Source: Mucilaginibacter sp. (GTDB lineage: Bacteria > Bacteroidota > Bacteroidia > Sphingobacteriales > Sphingobacteriaceae). From it: a DNA stretch of 64,000 nt. The notes beneath the pieces are model-generated. The model did not search any database, was not told the origin of the DNA, and saw only the letters and a list, made by a program, of their open reading frames with translations. Of the stretch, positions 44,127 through 52,584 are shown piece after piece. The first letter of the stretch is position 1. Every line of letters starts with the position of its first letter. The stretch lies in contig JAQBOA010000032.1 in NCBI GenBank assembly GCA_028288305.1, positions 1 to 64,000 on the forward strand, given 5' to 3'. The translations under genes and the position numbers were made by a program.

Positions 44127-44968
44127 TGTTACAGGAATTTATAAATATCGGGTTCATACAAACAGTCGTAGAAGGCCAAATCGCATGGCCGCCGTTGCCG
44201 CCTTTTCAAATGACAAAGGCAAGTGAAGAAAAGGTTTGGGCAGAATTAAAAAAAGGCTTCATTGACCTGATGCATGGCTATGAAAAACCACAGTTGATCG
44301 TAATACCCGAATTGTCCGTACCTCATGGTTATGAAACCGAGCTTAGGCGTTTAGCGGGCTCATCTGGCGCTGTAGTCATCGCCGGGCTTGATTTTGTTTA
44401 TATTGGGGATAAAGTATGTAATCGAGCGACGGTTGTAATACCTAGAAACTGGCCTTCTTTAAAACCTTCTAAAAGCACCTCATTTTTTTATTTTGGGAAG
44501 ACATTTTATTCTAAGGAAGAAGAAGATATGATCGGAAAAGCAAACCTGATATCTCAACCGGATATTTATATAATGAATGCCGGGACGTATGGAATCATCG
44601 GGGTAGCTATTTGTTCTGACTTCTTCGATATTGAACGATTTGTGGTTTACAAGGGACGGATACATCATTTAGTGATAATATCGCACAATAAGGATACAGA
44701 ATCTTATTATTTCCTGGCGGAAGCAATCGCTAGGCTGGTTTATTGCAACGTTATTATTTGCAATACCGGTGAATTTGGCGATTCTATTGCTTTTAGCCCA
44801 TACGCTAAGCCGTTCCGTCGGATGATATACCGGCATAAAGGTCAAGGCTTGTTCTCAACACAGGTGGTCTGTCTGCCCGTTGATACGTTAGATAAGGAAC
44901 AGGTAACAGGTACTAAGAACGTAGAATTTAAAGGAAGGCCGCCTGGCTATGATAAAAAGGGCTTTTAA
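44126..44968 (+). CDS. Stand-alone nitrilase/carbon-nitrogen hydrolase domain protein of the RT operon
   Basis: 280 residues. The Glu-Lys-Cys site can be read: Glu62 in LIVIPELSVPHGYE, Lys125 (or Lys130) in YFGKTFYSKEE and Cys163 in GVAICSDFFD, with later NTGEFGDSIAFSP. The fold cleaves C-N bonds in nitrilases and amidases; its substrate in RT systems is unknown. The start ATG shares one base with the RT stop (TAATG), so the two are made in step. In DRT type 1 this domain is the RT's C-terminus; here it is split off. Confidence 0.87.
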   Translation: MLQEFINIGFIQTVVEGQIAWPPLPPFQMTKASEEKVWAELKKGFIDLMHGYEKPQLIVIPELSVPHGYETELRRLAGSSGAVVIAGLDFVYIGDKVCNRATVVIPRNWPSLKPSKSTSFFYFGKTFYSKEEEDMIGKANLISQPDIYIMNAGTYGIIGVAICSDFFDIERFVVYKGRIHHLVIISHNKDTESYYFLAEAIARLVYCNVIICNTGEFGDSIAFSPYAKPFRRMIYRHKGQGLFSTQVVCLPVDTLDKEQVTGTKNVEFKGRPPGYDKKGF

Positions 44969-45047
44969 TTTGGGATTAAATTGTATTAAAATGCATTTTT
45001 CCCTATATTTGAGTTAACCTATTTGCATTCAATTAGTTGCAAAAAAT

Positions 45048-45067
45048 AGGTGAGCATCCGGTGAGCA
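45048..45067. promoter_or_regulatory. Candidate integrase arm-type sites, right end
   Basis: GGTGAGCA recurs at 45049-45056 and 45060-45067, the same direct pair as at 15428-15447 on the left with one base less spacing. It lies 58 bases inside the right att core. The rest of 44969-45432 holds the att site, one terminator and no gene. Confidence 0.6.
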
Positions 45068-45124
45068 CCAGGTTTTTAGAAAGTAAAAACATTGATTTTC
45101 AAAGATATAAGGGCGTGGTTCATG

Positions 45125-45139
45125 TCCCGTCCATTCCGC
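45125..45139. repeat. attR: right attachment site core
   Basis: An exact copy of the 15-bp tRNA-Asp 3' end (15311-15325). Extending leftward, GGTTC at 45117-45121 also matches, with a 3-base difference between. No tRNA remains, as expected for the non-functional end of an insertion. The element spans about 29.8 kb. Confidence 0.88.
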
Positions 45140-45150
45140 ATCGAAAATAA

Positions 45151-45176
45151 AAGGGTTACATTGAGTTGTAACTCTT
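45151..45176 (+). terminator. Terminator after attR, probably the original tRNA-Asp terminator
   Basis: AAGGGTTACA (45151-45160) pairs with TGTAACTCTT (45167-45176), one G-U, with a run of T after it. Its distance from the att core is what a native tRNA terminator would have before the island separated them. Confidence 0.7.
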
Positions 45177-45432
45177 TTTTTATTTCAGGTTTACCAGTTG
45201 GTTTACTCAAACCTACATTTTCTTTTAATTTAAGTTATATGATTGGGAACAAAAAGTCATTAATTGGTTATGTTATACTGGTAACTGCAAATTCCTCTTG
45301 GTTTCATGCTGATAGTCCAAAGACTGTCACATATTAAGAGTAACTTGATTTTGCATATTATTTTGTAACAGATATACTGTCACTTAGATACCTGGTTACG
45401 TTTGTTATCTAGGTATTTCGGCAATATAAATT

Positions 45433-46716
45433 TTATACTTTTTTAAATCTTTTGTAAAAGGAGTTTTCAAGCATTTGCTTATGATCGGGGTGTGCAATTT
45501 CAATGAGCGCCTTTGCCCGTTGTTTCAGGCTTTTGCCAAAAAGGTTGACCATACCATATTCCGTAACTACCCAGTGTACATGCCCGCGGGTGGTTACCAC
45601 CCCAGCCCCTTCTTTTAAAAACGGCACTATACGACTGATCCCTTTGTTTGTTTGAGCGGGTAAAGCAATAATGGGCATCCCTCCTTCCGATAAAGATGCG
45701 CCATGTATAAAATCCATCTGGCCGCCAATTCCCGAATACTGGTAGGAACCAATCGAATCAGAGCATACCTGTCCTGTAAGGTCAATCTCTATAGCGCTGT
45801 TTATAGCTGTTGCCTTGGGGTTCTGTCTTATAATACTGGTATCGTTCACATAGTTGATCTCCATTACCCTTATCGATGGGTTATCGTTCACAAAGTCATA
45901 TAATTTACGGGTGCCGGCTATAAATGCTGTTACGGTATGGCGCGTATTTAATTTTTTTTGGCTATTATTAATAGCACCTGTTTCAATAAGTGGAATTATC
46001 CCGTCGGAGATCATTTCAGAATGGATGCCGAGATTTTTGTGGGTGGCCAGGTTTTTTAAAACCTGGTCGGGTATACTACCTATACCCAATTGCAGGGTGG
46101 CACCATCCGATACCAATGACGCAACATTGTAACCAATTTTTTTTGTAACCTCATTTACATCAAAAGAATAATCAAGCTCCGGAAGTGCGGCCACATGCCA
46201 AACCATTGCATCGATTCTTTTAACATGAATAAAGCCATCCCCATGCGTTTTGGGCATTAACGGGTTGACCTGTGCAATTACATGCTTTGCGGTGTCAACT
46301 GCAGCTCTGGCAATATCAACAGATGTACCCAGTGAACAAAAGCCGTGAGCATCAGGGGGCGAAACCTGTATCAATGCCACGTCTACCGGTAAAATATTTT
46401 TGCGGAAAAGCTGAGGGATCTGGCTTAAAAAAATAGGTACATAATCACCGTCTTCGCTGTTTGCAACTGCCCTTGTAGCCGCCGAAACAAAAAGTGAATT
46501 AAAATAAAAGGACTTTCTGTGTTCGGGCCTGTCAAAGTTGACATCACCTAAGGTAGTGATGCTGACCAACTCAACGTTATAAAGTTCGTTATGCCTTTTT
46601 TGTAAAGCTTCCACCAAGTGTACCGGTGTAGCGGCGCTGCCATGAATAAAAACCCGGTTGCCTGGCTTTACACACTTTACAGCTTCATCGGCGGTTGTAT
46701 AAGTATCGATCATCAT
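45433..46716 (-). CDS. Acetyl-CoA hydrolase/transferase-family CoA-transferase
   Basis: 427 residues. It has the two CoA-transferase halves of the 4-hydroxybutyrate CoA-transferase/acetyl-CoA hydrolase family: VFIHGSAATPVHLVEAL at the start, LQLGIGSIPDQVLKNL in the middle, INSAIEIDLTGQVCSDSIG (the likely catalytic Glu region) and GIGGQMDFIHGASLSEGGMPIIAL. It moves CoA between acyl groups, or hydrolyses acetyl-CoA; the acyl substrate cannot be read. It overlaps the upstream helical-protein gene by 4 bases. It lies between the right att site and a further tRNA-Asp-like fragment. Confidence 0.9.
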   Translation of the reverse strand: MMIDTYTTADEAVKCVKPGNRVFIHGSAATPVHLVEALQKRHNELYNVELVSITTLGDVNFDRPEHRKSFYFNSLFVSAATRAVANSEDGDYVPIFLSQIPQLFRKNILPVDVALIQVSPPDAHGFCSLGTSVDIARAAVDTAKHVIAQVNPLMPKTHGDGFIHVKRIDAMVWHVAALPELDYSFDVNEVTKKIGYNVASLVSDGATLQLGIGSIPDQVLKNLATHKNLGIHSEMISDGIIPLIETGAINNSQKKLNTRHTVTAFIAGTRKLYDFVNDNPSIRVMEINYVNDTSIIRQNPKATAINSAIEIDLTGQVCSDSIGSYQYSGIGGQMDFIHGASLSEGGMPIIALPAQTNKGISRIVPFLKEGAGVVTTRGHVHWVVTEYGMVNLFGKSLKQRAKALIEIAHPDHKQMLENSFYKRFKKV

Positions 46717-47141
46717 TCAACAATTTCACACCCGGTTCTCATTACTTCTTCAGTAAAAAGAAATAGTAATTTCTTAATCTGCTTAACCGCTTCGAAAAGT
46801 GTTTTCATTTCCGTCTCCAGTGTGGCGAATTGTTCAACCAGCTCTATCCTAATTTCCTTGTCCGTTTCATTAATAAGAATGCCAATAAGCTTCAAAAGGC
46901 CAGTAATTTTGCTTTTCAGGTAAGGTATGTTTGCGTCCTGCTGAGCCAAGGCCCCGTTAAAATTATTAATCTCAATTAGCTGTTCATTTTTAAGGCCCGG
47001 AACCAAATAATTGTCAATTACCTTCCTCAAAAACCGGATCTCGTCTTCTTCAAAATGGATATCTGATAACCAGTGTTTACATTCCAGGTACAGTTCCTGT
47101 AATTCGTCGTCGAGTTGTAAGTCTTTTATTATTTTTTTCAT
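46713..47141 (-). CDS. Helical coiled-coil hypothetical protein coupled to CoA-transferase
   Basis: 142 residues, almost wholly helical: DDELQELYLECKHWLSDIHFEEDEIRFLRKVIDNY followed by a long amphipathic run (KEIRIELVEQFATLETEMKTLFEAV). There is no signal peptide or catalytic motif. The stop overlaps the CoA-transferase start by 4 bases, so it is co-translated. Such small helical proteins are common in Sphingobacteriaceae, but no function is known. Confidence 0.6.
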   Translation of the reverse strand: MKKIIKDLQLDDELQELYLECKHWLSDIHFEEDEIRFLRKVIDNYLVPGLKNEQLIEINNFNGALAQQDANIPYLKSKITGLLKLIGILINETDKEIRIELVEQFATLETEMKTLFEAVKQIKKLLFLFTEEVMRTGCEIVE

Positions 47142-47366
47142 GATTAATGTTTTTAATGAGGTAAAATTGATTTAGTAATAGCTTTCATATTTTTATTTAG
47201 TAAATGTTATGGAACAAATATATCCTGCTGAACCTCGTTAATGAATGATTGGTATCACCGTTATAAATGATTGAGATCATGAAATTATATGATTTCATCT
47301 TAATACTCGCAGCGTTTCCATCAGCCCTGCACAAAGACAAATTGATAATTAAGTAGCTAAAGCAAT

Positions 47367-47390
47367 GGTTCAAATCCAATCCATTCCGCT
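47367..47390. repeat. Third, degenerate copy of the tRNA-Asp 3' end
   Basis: GGTTCAAATCCAATCCATTCCGCT matches 15303-15326 of the tRNA-Asp 3' end at 21 of 24 positions, including the last eleven. No tRNA body precedes it. It lies in a 356-base gap (47142-47497) that otherwise shows no gene. It suggests an earlier or tandem integration at the same tRNA. Confidence 0.65.
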
Positions 47391-47497
47391 TATTAATGGC
47401 AAAATTGAGCTTTTTGCTTTCAGAGTTACCAAAATGGTTTATTACTTTTATCGCCTTGTATGATAGTTAATTAAACAGAGGCATCACAAATTGACCG

Positions 47498-48079
47498 ATG
47501 AATAAAGATAATTTAATTCAGCTTTTTCAAAATGTATTGCCAATGAGCACCGGCAAAGCTGAACAATTAGCAGAGAAATTTAAGGCGGGGAAAACTGTCA
47601 GGAACGAGTATCTATTGAAAGAAGGCGCCGTTTGCAACGCGTCTCATTTCATTGAGGAAGGCATCATGAGGTCATACACTTACGATATTGAAGGCAATGA
47701 GGTAACAACGTCATTTTATTCAAAAAAAATGCAAGGCAGTGATCTTGTGTCATTCTTTAAAAGGATACCTTCAAAAGAATCTATCCAGGCATTAACGGAT
47801 TGCGAAACATGGTATATTACTTACGGGGATATGCAGGCAAACTTTCACGCAATCCCTGAATTTCGTGAATTTGGACGGCTAAACATCATTAACCATTATA
47901 GCATACTGAAACAAAGAATGTTGTCAATGTTGCAGGAAACGGCAGAGCAGCGTTATGGCGCTCTAATTAATTCGAACCCTGAGATCCTTCAAAATGTGCC
48001 TTTAAAATACATTGCCTCTTACCTGGGTATTACCGATACCTCATTAAGCAGGATAAGAAAAGAATTTATAAAAAAATAG
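47498..48079 (+). CDS. Crp/Fnr-family transcription regulator
   Basis: 193 residues. A cyclic-nucleotide-binding-like fold (FKAGKTVRNEYLLKEGAVCNASHFIEEGIMRSYTYDIEGNEVTTSF) is followed by a long helix and a C-terminal HTH (NVPLKYIASYLGITDTSLSRIRKEF). This two-part layout, including the terminal LSRIRKEF, is common in Bacteroidetes Crp-like regulators that do not bind cAMP. It reads toward the next gene, a membrane protein 83 bases downstream, and may control it. The effector is unknown. Confidence 0.88.
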   Translation: MNKDNLIQLFQNVLPMSTGKAEQLAEKFKAGKTVRNEYLLKEGAVCNASHFIEEGIMRSYTYDIEGNEVTTSFYSKKMQGSDLVSFFKRIPSKESIQALTDCETWYITYGDMQANFHAIPEFREFGRLNIINHYSILKQRMLSMLQETAEQRYGALINSNPEILQNVPLKYIASYLGITDTSLSRIRKEFIKK

Positions 48080-48162
48080 CCAGTCTCATTTCTTGCCATT
48101 TGCCAAGTGTAAGCCAGGATATTTGATTTTTCTTTGCCTTATTATTTTAATCAACAAATAAA

Positions 48163-48897
48163 ATGGCAAGTTACATATCAAGTATGCCCCTTTGGGCCAT
48201 CGTACTATTCATCGCAAGTTTTCTTTATTCAATTGCTTTCATCGCAAACCCTGCAAAACAGGCGGCACTCAACGCAGGTATAACTCCGGGCAAATCAAGA
48301 AATATCCAAATCGGTATTTTTGTTTTTTACATCCTTTTCCTCGCTTATGTTTCAGTGCTTTCTTTAAAAGGCGCGTTTAACGTCAACTCCATACCGCCTA
48401 AAGTAATGGTTTGGGCTGGTTTGCCATTAATGATCATCTTATTTGGATTTATCGGAAATACAGGATTATTCAAGAAATTACTCCGGTCAATTACACTGGA
48501 GTCCCTGGTTGCTATACATGTATTCCGGCTTGTCGGCGTATTTTTCATTATTCTTTACTTCTATCACTTGCTTCCGGCTAAGTTTGCTTTTTCAGCAGAG
48601 CTGGGAGATATCATTACCGCACTTTTGGCATTGCCGGTAGCAAAGATGGTTTCAAAAGAAAAACCATGGTGGAAAACAGCCGTTTATGCCTGGAACATCT
48701 TTGGCATGCTGGACATTGTTAACCTGCTCGTTATTGCAGTTATTATTGCTAAAAATGATTTGGTTACCGGTGCAAAGGGAGATCTGACGGAAATGACGAT
48801 ATTTCCGTTTGTGTGGTTACCAGCATTTGCCCCAGCTACAATATTGTTTTTACACACTGCAATTTTCAGAAAATTACAGCAAATAAAGACCAAGTAA
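48163..48897 (+). CDS. Seven-helix integral membrane protein, hypothetical
   Basis: 244 residues with about seven hydrophobic segments (for example LWAIVLFIASFLYSIAFIA, IGIFVFYILFLAYVSVL and LDIVNLLVIAVIIAK). No catalytic motif stands out. The arrangement, 83 bases after a Crp-like regulator, suggests it is the regulated partner. The conserved VFRLVGVFFIILYFYHLLP and the Asp in ELGDIITALLALPVA are the most family-like segments. Function unknown. Confidence 0.7.
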   Translation: MASYISSMPLWAIVLFIASFLYSIAFIANPAKQAALNAGITPGKSRNIQIGIFVFYILFLAYVSVLSLKGAFNVNSIPPKVMVWAGLPLMIILFGFIGNTGLFKKLLRSITLESLVAIHVFRLVGVFFIILYFYHLLPAKFAFSAELGDIITALLALPVAKMVSKEKPWWKTAVYAWNIFGMLDIVNLLVIAVIIAKNDLVTGAKGDLTEMTIFPFVWLPAFAPATILFLHTAIFRKLQQIKTK

Positions 48898-48937
48898 ATA
48901 TTAATTAGCTTTTAAAATTGCCCTATATTTACCAACC

Positions 48938-49395
48938 ATGACCAAACAAATCGAAACCGTAAAAAAAGTAAGAGCATTACTGCTCGAAGGCACCAAAGAC
49001 CTGACCACCAAACAATTAACAAAATACCCGTAGGCTTTAATAATAACATCATCTGGAACCTGGGCCATATGATAGCGGCGCAACAAGGAATATGTTATAA
49101 AAGAGCTGGCGCAACACCTCTTATAAGCGATGATTTCTGGGAGAAGTTCAAACCTGGCAGCAAACCGGAAGTAACTGTCGAAGCCACTGAGATCGAAAAT
49201 ATCAAAAGCCTGTTCTTAAGCTCAATTGACCAGTTAGAGATCGACTGTGATACTCCTGTTTTCAGCAACTATCCCGCCGTGATCACCCGTTACGGTATTG
49301 AACTAGCCAGCATAGATGATGGCATAAACTTCCTGCCTTTTCATGAGGGATTGCATTCAGGCACTATTATGGCTATAAAGAGGTTAGTGTTATGA
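48938..49395 (+). pseudogene. DinB-like protein gene with a frameshift
   Basis: ATG 48938 begins TKQIETVKKVRALLLEGTKDLTTKQL, then a one-base loss near 49013-49024 (AATTAACAAAA, expected one more A) brings in a TAG. The +1 frame continues KIPVGFNNNIIWNLGHMIAAQQGICY and stays open to 49395, so an intact gene would encode about 152 residues. NLGHM and LPFHEGLHSGTIMAIKR are DinB-superfamily metal-site elements (His residues). Either a recent inactivation or a sequencing error in an A-run. An ATG at 49069 could make only the C-terminal 108 residues. Confidence 0.75.
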
Positions 49396-49575
49396 GTCTT
49401 CTACTCTTTTAGTCCTAACGGAAAAGAAATTACTCCTACAAAAAAGAGTGCCAGAAAATATAAAGATGCATCTATTTATTTCCAAATGCGAAAGGGATGG
49501 CGAATACTAACCTCCTATTTGAAAATATCAATCTAATTAATAAGATTTGAACGAAATCTTGTTAAACCAATCCTT

Positions 49576-49965
49576 ATGAAAATTACCGTATTAATTTCCC
49601 GGATCCTGCTTGGGTTTATTTACCTGGTGTTCGGCCTTGATTACTTTCTGCATTTTATACCTTATCAGCCGTTGCATACAGGCAAAGCCGGGGCCTTCAT
49701 AGCAGGGCTAAAGGGTACCGGCTACTTTTATCCTATGCAAAAGGTTATACAAATAATAGGAGGTGTGTCTTTACTGTTTAACCGTTACGCTCCATTTTTC
49801 GCTGTTGTACTTTTCCCGATAAGTTTAAATGTATTACTTTTTCATACCATTTTGGTACCGTCCGGTTGGTTGATGGGTGTTACGTTAATGGTGCCAAACG
49901 TGCTTTTAGGGTATGGTTACCGCAAGTATTACAGTGGTCTGTTTATTGCAAAGCCGGTTGTATAG
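49576..49965 (+). CDS. DoxX-like small membrane protein
   Basis: 129 residues with four hydrophobic helices. ISRILLGFIYLVFGLDYFLHF at the N-terminus, IIGGVSLLFNRYAPFFAVVLFPISLNVLLFH in the middle match DoxX-like membrane proteins. Family members are loosely linked to respiration and oxidative-stress complexes, but this one has no informative neighbours. The region before it (49396-49575) holds no gene. The final segment GYGYRKYYSGLF is polar. Confidence 0.72.
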   Translation: MKITVLISRILLGFIYLVFGLDYFLHFIPYQPLHTGKAGAFIAGLKGTGYFYPMQKVIQIIGGVSLLFNRYAPFFAVVLFPISLNVLLFHTILVPSGWLMGVTLMVPNVLLGYGYRKYYSGLFIAKPVV

Positions 49966-50111
49966 ACGGCAGCAGAATTATTTTGTTATCGTTTTATTGA
50001 CATTGCCATGATACTTAAAACTGTACCTTCGCAAAATTATTTTCTTGAACAAAGCGTTCAGTTATTCAATTGCTTTCAGCTTCAACGATTATAAATATAA
50101 AAATTGATGTC

Positions 50112-50558
50112 ATGAAAAAAATTGTTGATTACAGAAAGCTTTTAGGAGTTAATGAAGCTGCGGAATTAGAGGAACTGAAAACCATTTACAGGGGTTTAAT
50201 GAAAACCTGGCATCCTGATAAATTTCAGGATCATATGAAAAAAACGGAAGCTGAAGAAAAAAGCAAGACTATTATTGAAGCCTATCATTTTTTAGTGAGT
50301 ATTGCCCCTGAAACACGCAACCAATCATTAGCCGACTACCAAATCACTACAGCCAATTCGGGCATTTTAGATTTCGAATATAAATCGCAGATACTTAAAG
50401 TTCAATTTACTGACGGCAATACCTATGAATATTTTGATGTGCCAAAAGCTGTTTATACAAAACTGATCAATTCCGATTCTACGGGAAGGTTTGCCCGCAG
50501 GCATATCTTTAATGCTTATGTGTATAGGAGCATTAACAAACTGGCGGCAAGCGCCTAA
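50112..50558 (+). CDS. J-domain plus KTSC-domain protein
   Basis: 148 residues from ATG 50112; an earlier in-frame ATG-like start at 50070 adds an unlikely leader. Residues ~1-65 form a J domain with the HPDK signature (KTWHPDKFQDHMKK), which stimulates DnaK-type chaperones. Residues ~80-140 form a KTSC domain (SGILDFEYKSQILKVQFTDGNTYEYFDVPKAVY). The pairing of a DnaJ-like and a KTSC domain is found in Bacteroidetes. A hairpin terminator follows within 20 bases. Confidence 0.85.
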   Translation: MKKIVDYRKLLGVNEAAELEELKTIYRGLMKTWHPDKFQDHMKKTEAEEKSKTIIEAYHFLVSIAPETRNQSLADYQITTANSGILDFEYKSQILKVQFTDGNTYEYFDVPKAVYTKLINSDSTGRFARRHIFNAYVYRSINKLAASA

Positions 50559-50574
50559 CGGGATCACCAATTTT

Positions 50575-50603
50575 GTCTTTGGAATCTGCCAGATGCCAAA
50601 GAC
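50575..50603 (+). terminator. Hairpin terminator after the J-domain gene
   Basis: GTCTTTGG...CCAAAGAC pairs over 8 bases with an inner ATCTG/CAGAT stem, 16 bases after the stop. The rest of 50604-50923 has no gene; it includes a TTCGGCAAACTCCGGGCAGG stretch resembling a dispersed repeat. Confidence 0.6.
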
Positions 50604-50923
50604 CTTTACACACATTCCTTCGGCAAACTCCGGGCAGGCTGATTTCAGTTTGCGCATTATTCCCCTTCTATTTTGTTTCTACTAATTTGCCCGAAACAAA
50701 TTTATTTAACTGCAGCTCATTTATTTGTAATTGATATTATTGTTTATTATTTGTAGATTTATTAAACCAATTAATATAAGTTATAAATTTTATGACGGCT
50801 AAAACCGTGGGCATTTATTTGCCCTTGCCTGGAATATTTATTACCGATGGGTAATCAATCTGCCTGCCACATAAAAGTATTGCAGTTCAAATAAATAGCC
50901 ACCTAACATTAAACTTAAGCATC

Positions 50924-51703
50924 ATGAAACGTATTTTAATCTATGCCGTTTTATTAAGTTGTCCTTTTTTAGGATGCAGGAAAAAAGAGAAATTACCTCT
51001 TATAGGAGTATATAAACTCGAAAAACAAAGAATTACTGGCGGCGGGACGGACTCAACATATTCAAGGAAGCAAGTTAAAATTTATACAGCACACAACTTC
51101 ATTTATGCAGGTATGACACCTGATTCAGCCGTTGGATTTGCGGTAGGTACTTATAGACGGGGTAAAGGCAACAGAATTATAGAACATGAATTTTTTAGCA
51201 GTTTTAACCTGAAAGCATCCAGAACTTTTAAAGTGGATATTACAATGAAAGATAGCGGCTATTCACAGAAAATACCCGATCTGGCTGTAATAAAGGGGGT
51301 GAAATATGATTTGTTTGAAGATTATACCAAATTACCCGCGGGCGATACCTCTAAGCTGGACGGTTTATGGAAGATGGATAAAGCATATATATTAAAAGGG
51401 AAGGATACGGTGAACTTACAGAATACACAATACAAAATTTTTTGTAGAGGACATTTTTTGTATATACATAGCTTACCGATAGACAAGGCAGCAACTAAAT
51501 TTAAAAGCGGCTTTGGATTTGGCACCTTCAGTTTTAAGGATAATATGGTTACTGAGCAAGACCAAATGTCAAACGATACCGGCGTTCTCAATCACAAATT
51601 CGTTGTTAAAACAACATTTAATGGGGATGATGAATATACCCAGGTAATCGATGATGCAAAGCACAATCAGCAATCGGTAGAAATTTACAAAAGGGTCAAA
51701 TAG
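50924..51703 (+). CDS. Lipoprotein with two similar lipocalin-like domains
   Basis: 259 residues. The signal peptide ends in a lipobox (SCPFLGCRKK), so it is a lipoprotein. Two related halves follow: GVYKLEKQRITGGGTDSTYS...VKIYTAHNFIYAG...GFAVGTYRRG and GLWKMDKAYILKGKDTVNL...YKIFCRGHFLYIHS...GFGFGTFSFKDN. Each has the strand order of a small lipocalin-like barrel, so the gene arose by internal duplication. It is probably anchored in the outer or inner membrane. The ligand is unknown. Confidence 0.72.
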   Translation: MKRILIYAVLLSCPFLGCRKKEKLPLIGVYKLEKQRITGGGTDSTYSRKQVKIYTAHNFIYAGMTPDSAVGFAVGTYRRGKGNRIIEHEFFSSFNLKASRTFKVDITMKDSGYSQKIPDLAVIKGVKYDLFEDYTKLPAGDTSKLDGLWKMDKAYILKGKDTVNLQNTQYKIFCRGHFLYIHSLPIDKAATKFKSGFGFGTFSFKDNMVTEQDQMSNDTGVLNHKFVVKTTFNGDDEYTQVIDDAKHNQQSVEIYKRVK

Positions 51704-52180
51704 CCTTAACTTTTGTTGGGATTAATAACCATTGTTATACCGAGTTGTAAAATTGGGGAAATTCTGAAGGAGAAATGACATAAGGAGCGTTGTCATTATA
51801 AGACGCTCGAAGCACGTGCGGAGGGTTGATGGATGTGCAATGTGAGGGCATAATTGTTCACCATGCAAGACGTTAATACATAGCATAAAGGCCTCCCGAT
51901 AGCTATCGGGAGCGCACATGGTTCGAGTGCCTCATCATGATACCCCTCTTTGAGTTCAGATAAAGACCATGTCGTAGGTAACGATGGAGAGAAACTTTTA
52001 TGCCTTGTCCCGAAACTCGCAATAAATTCTCATATTTATTCATAGAATGTATTAGCTTAATAAGCACCTATTAAAATATTCCATTCTCATGTCCAATTCC
52101 TTCAAAGCCATTTGTTATTGAGTTATAATTCAAATATTCGATAACCTGTTTGCCGGTAGGCAGGCGCTAAAACTAAAAAA
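51704..52180. other. Gene-free stretch with a 20-bp perfect palindrome
   Basis: 477 bases without a convincing gene. CTCCCGATAGCTATCGGGAG at 51893-51912 is a perfect palindrome, the kind of motif dispersed in Bacteroidetes genomes and often derived from old insertion elements. The upstream part (51775-51892) has GC-rich words but no open frame worth calling. The promoter of the YCII gene must lie near the right end. Confidence 0.5.
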
Positions 52181-52534
52181 ATGAACGAATTTATGTTAAT
52201 TTTCAGGCACGAAGATGGCAACAAGGTGGCCTCCCCTGAACAAATTCAAATCTGGATGAAACAAACAATGGACTGGATAGGCGGCATCGCGGCCCAAAAC
52301 AAATTTGTTTCGGGCACAGGTTTGCCTTTTGACGATGCCAGGGTGGTGCGTCATAACAACATAGTTACCAACGGGCCTTTTGGTGAAATAAAGGAAACCA
52401 TCGGGGGATACATTGTTGTTAAGGCAGATTCTGTTGATGAAGCGGTTGAATTTGCCAAGGGTTCCCCTGTTTTACAAGGAGATGGAAACAGTGTAGAAGT
52501 ACGTAAAATTGCTGCAAAGGATGGGATCCATTAA
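52181..52534 (+). CDS. YCII-related (DGPF-type) domain protein
   Basis: 117 residues. MNEFMLIFRHEDGNKVASPEQIQIWMKQTMDWIGGIAAQNKFVSGTGLP and GPFGEIKETIGGYIVVKADSVDEAVEFAKGSP match the DGPF/YCII family, a ferredoxin-like fold. Members are regularly encoded beside ECF42 sigma factors, as here: the sigma gene begins 50 bases later. The likely job is as an effector or signal partner of that sigma factor. Its enzymatic activity is unknown. Confidence 0.87.
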   Translation: MNEFMLIFRHEDGNKVASPEQIQIWMKQTMDWIGGIAAQNKFVSGTGLPFDDARVVRHNNIVTNGPFGEIKETIGGYIVVKADSVDEAVEFAKGSPVLQGDGNSVEVRKIAAKDGIH

Positions 52535-52584
52535 AGCTATTACCCCCCTGTAAACGTTTTACTTTTACGGGGGCCTTTTGATTT

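Noticed and set aside
45092..45337. 81-residue + strand reading frame across attR
   Set aside because: It is translated from the att site and a terminator, has no domain and no sensible start signal.
47197..47379. 60-residue - strand frame in the tRNA-fragment gap
   Set aside because: Low-complexity product and overlap with the tRNA-Asp-like fragment; no homology-like motif.
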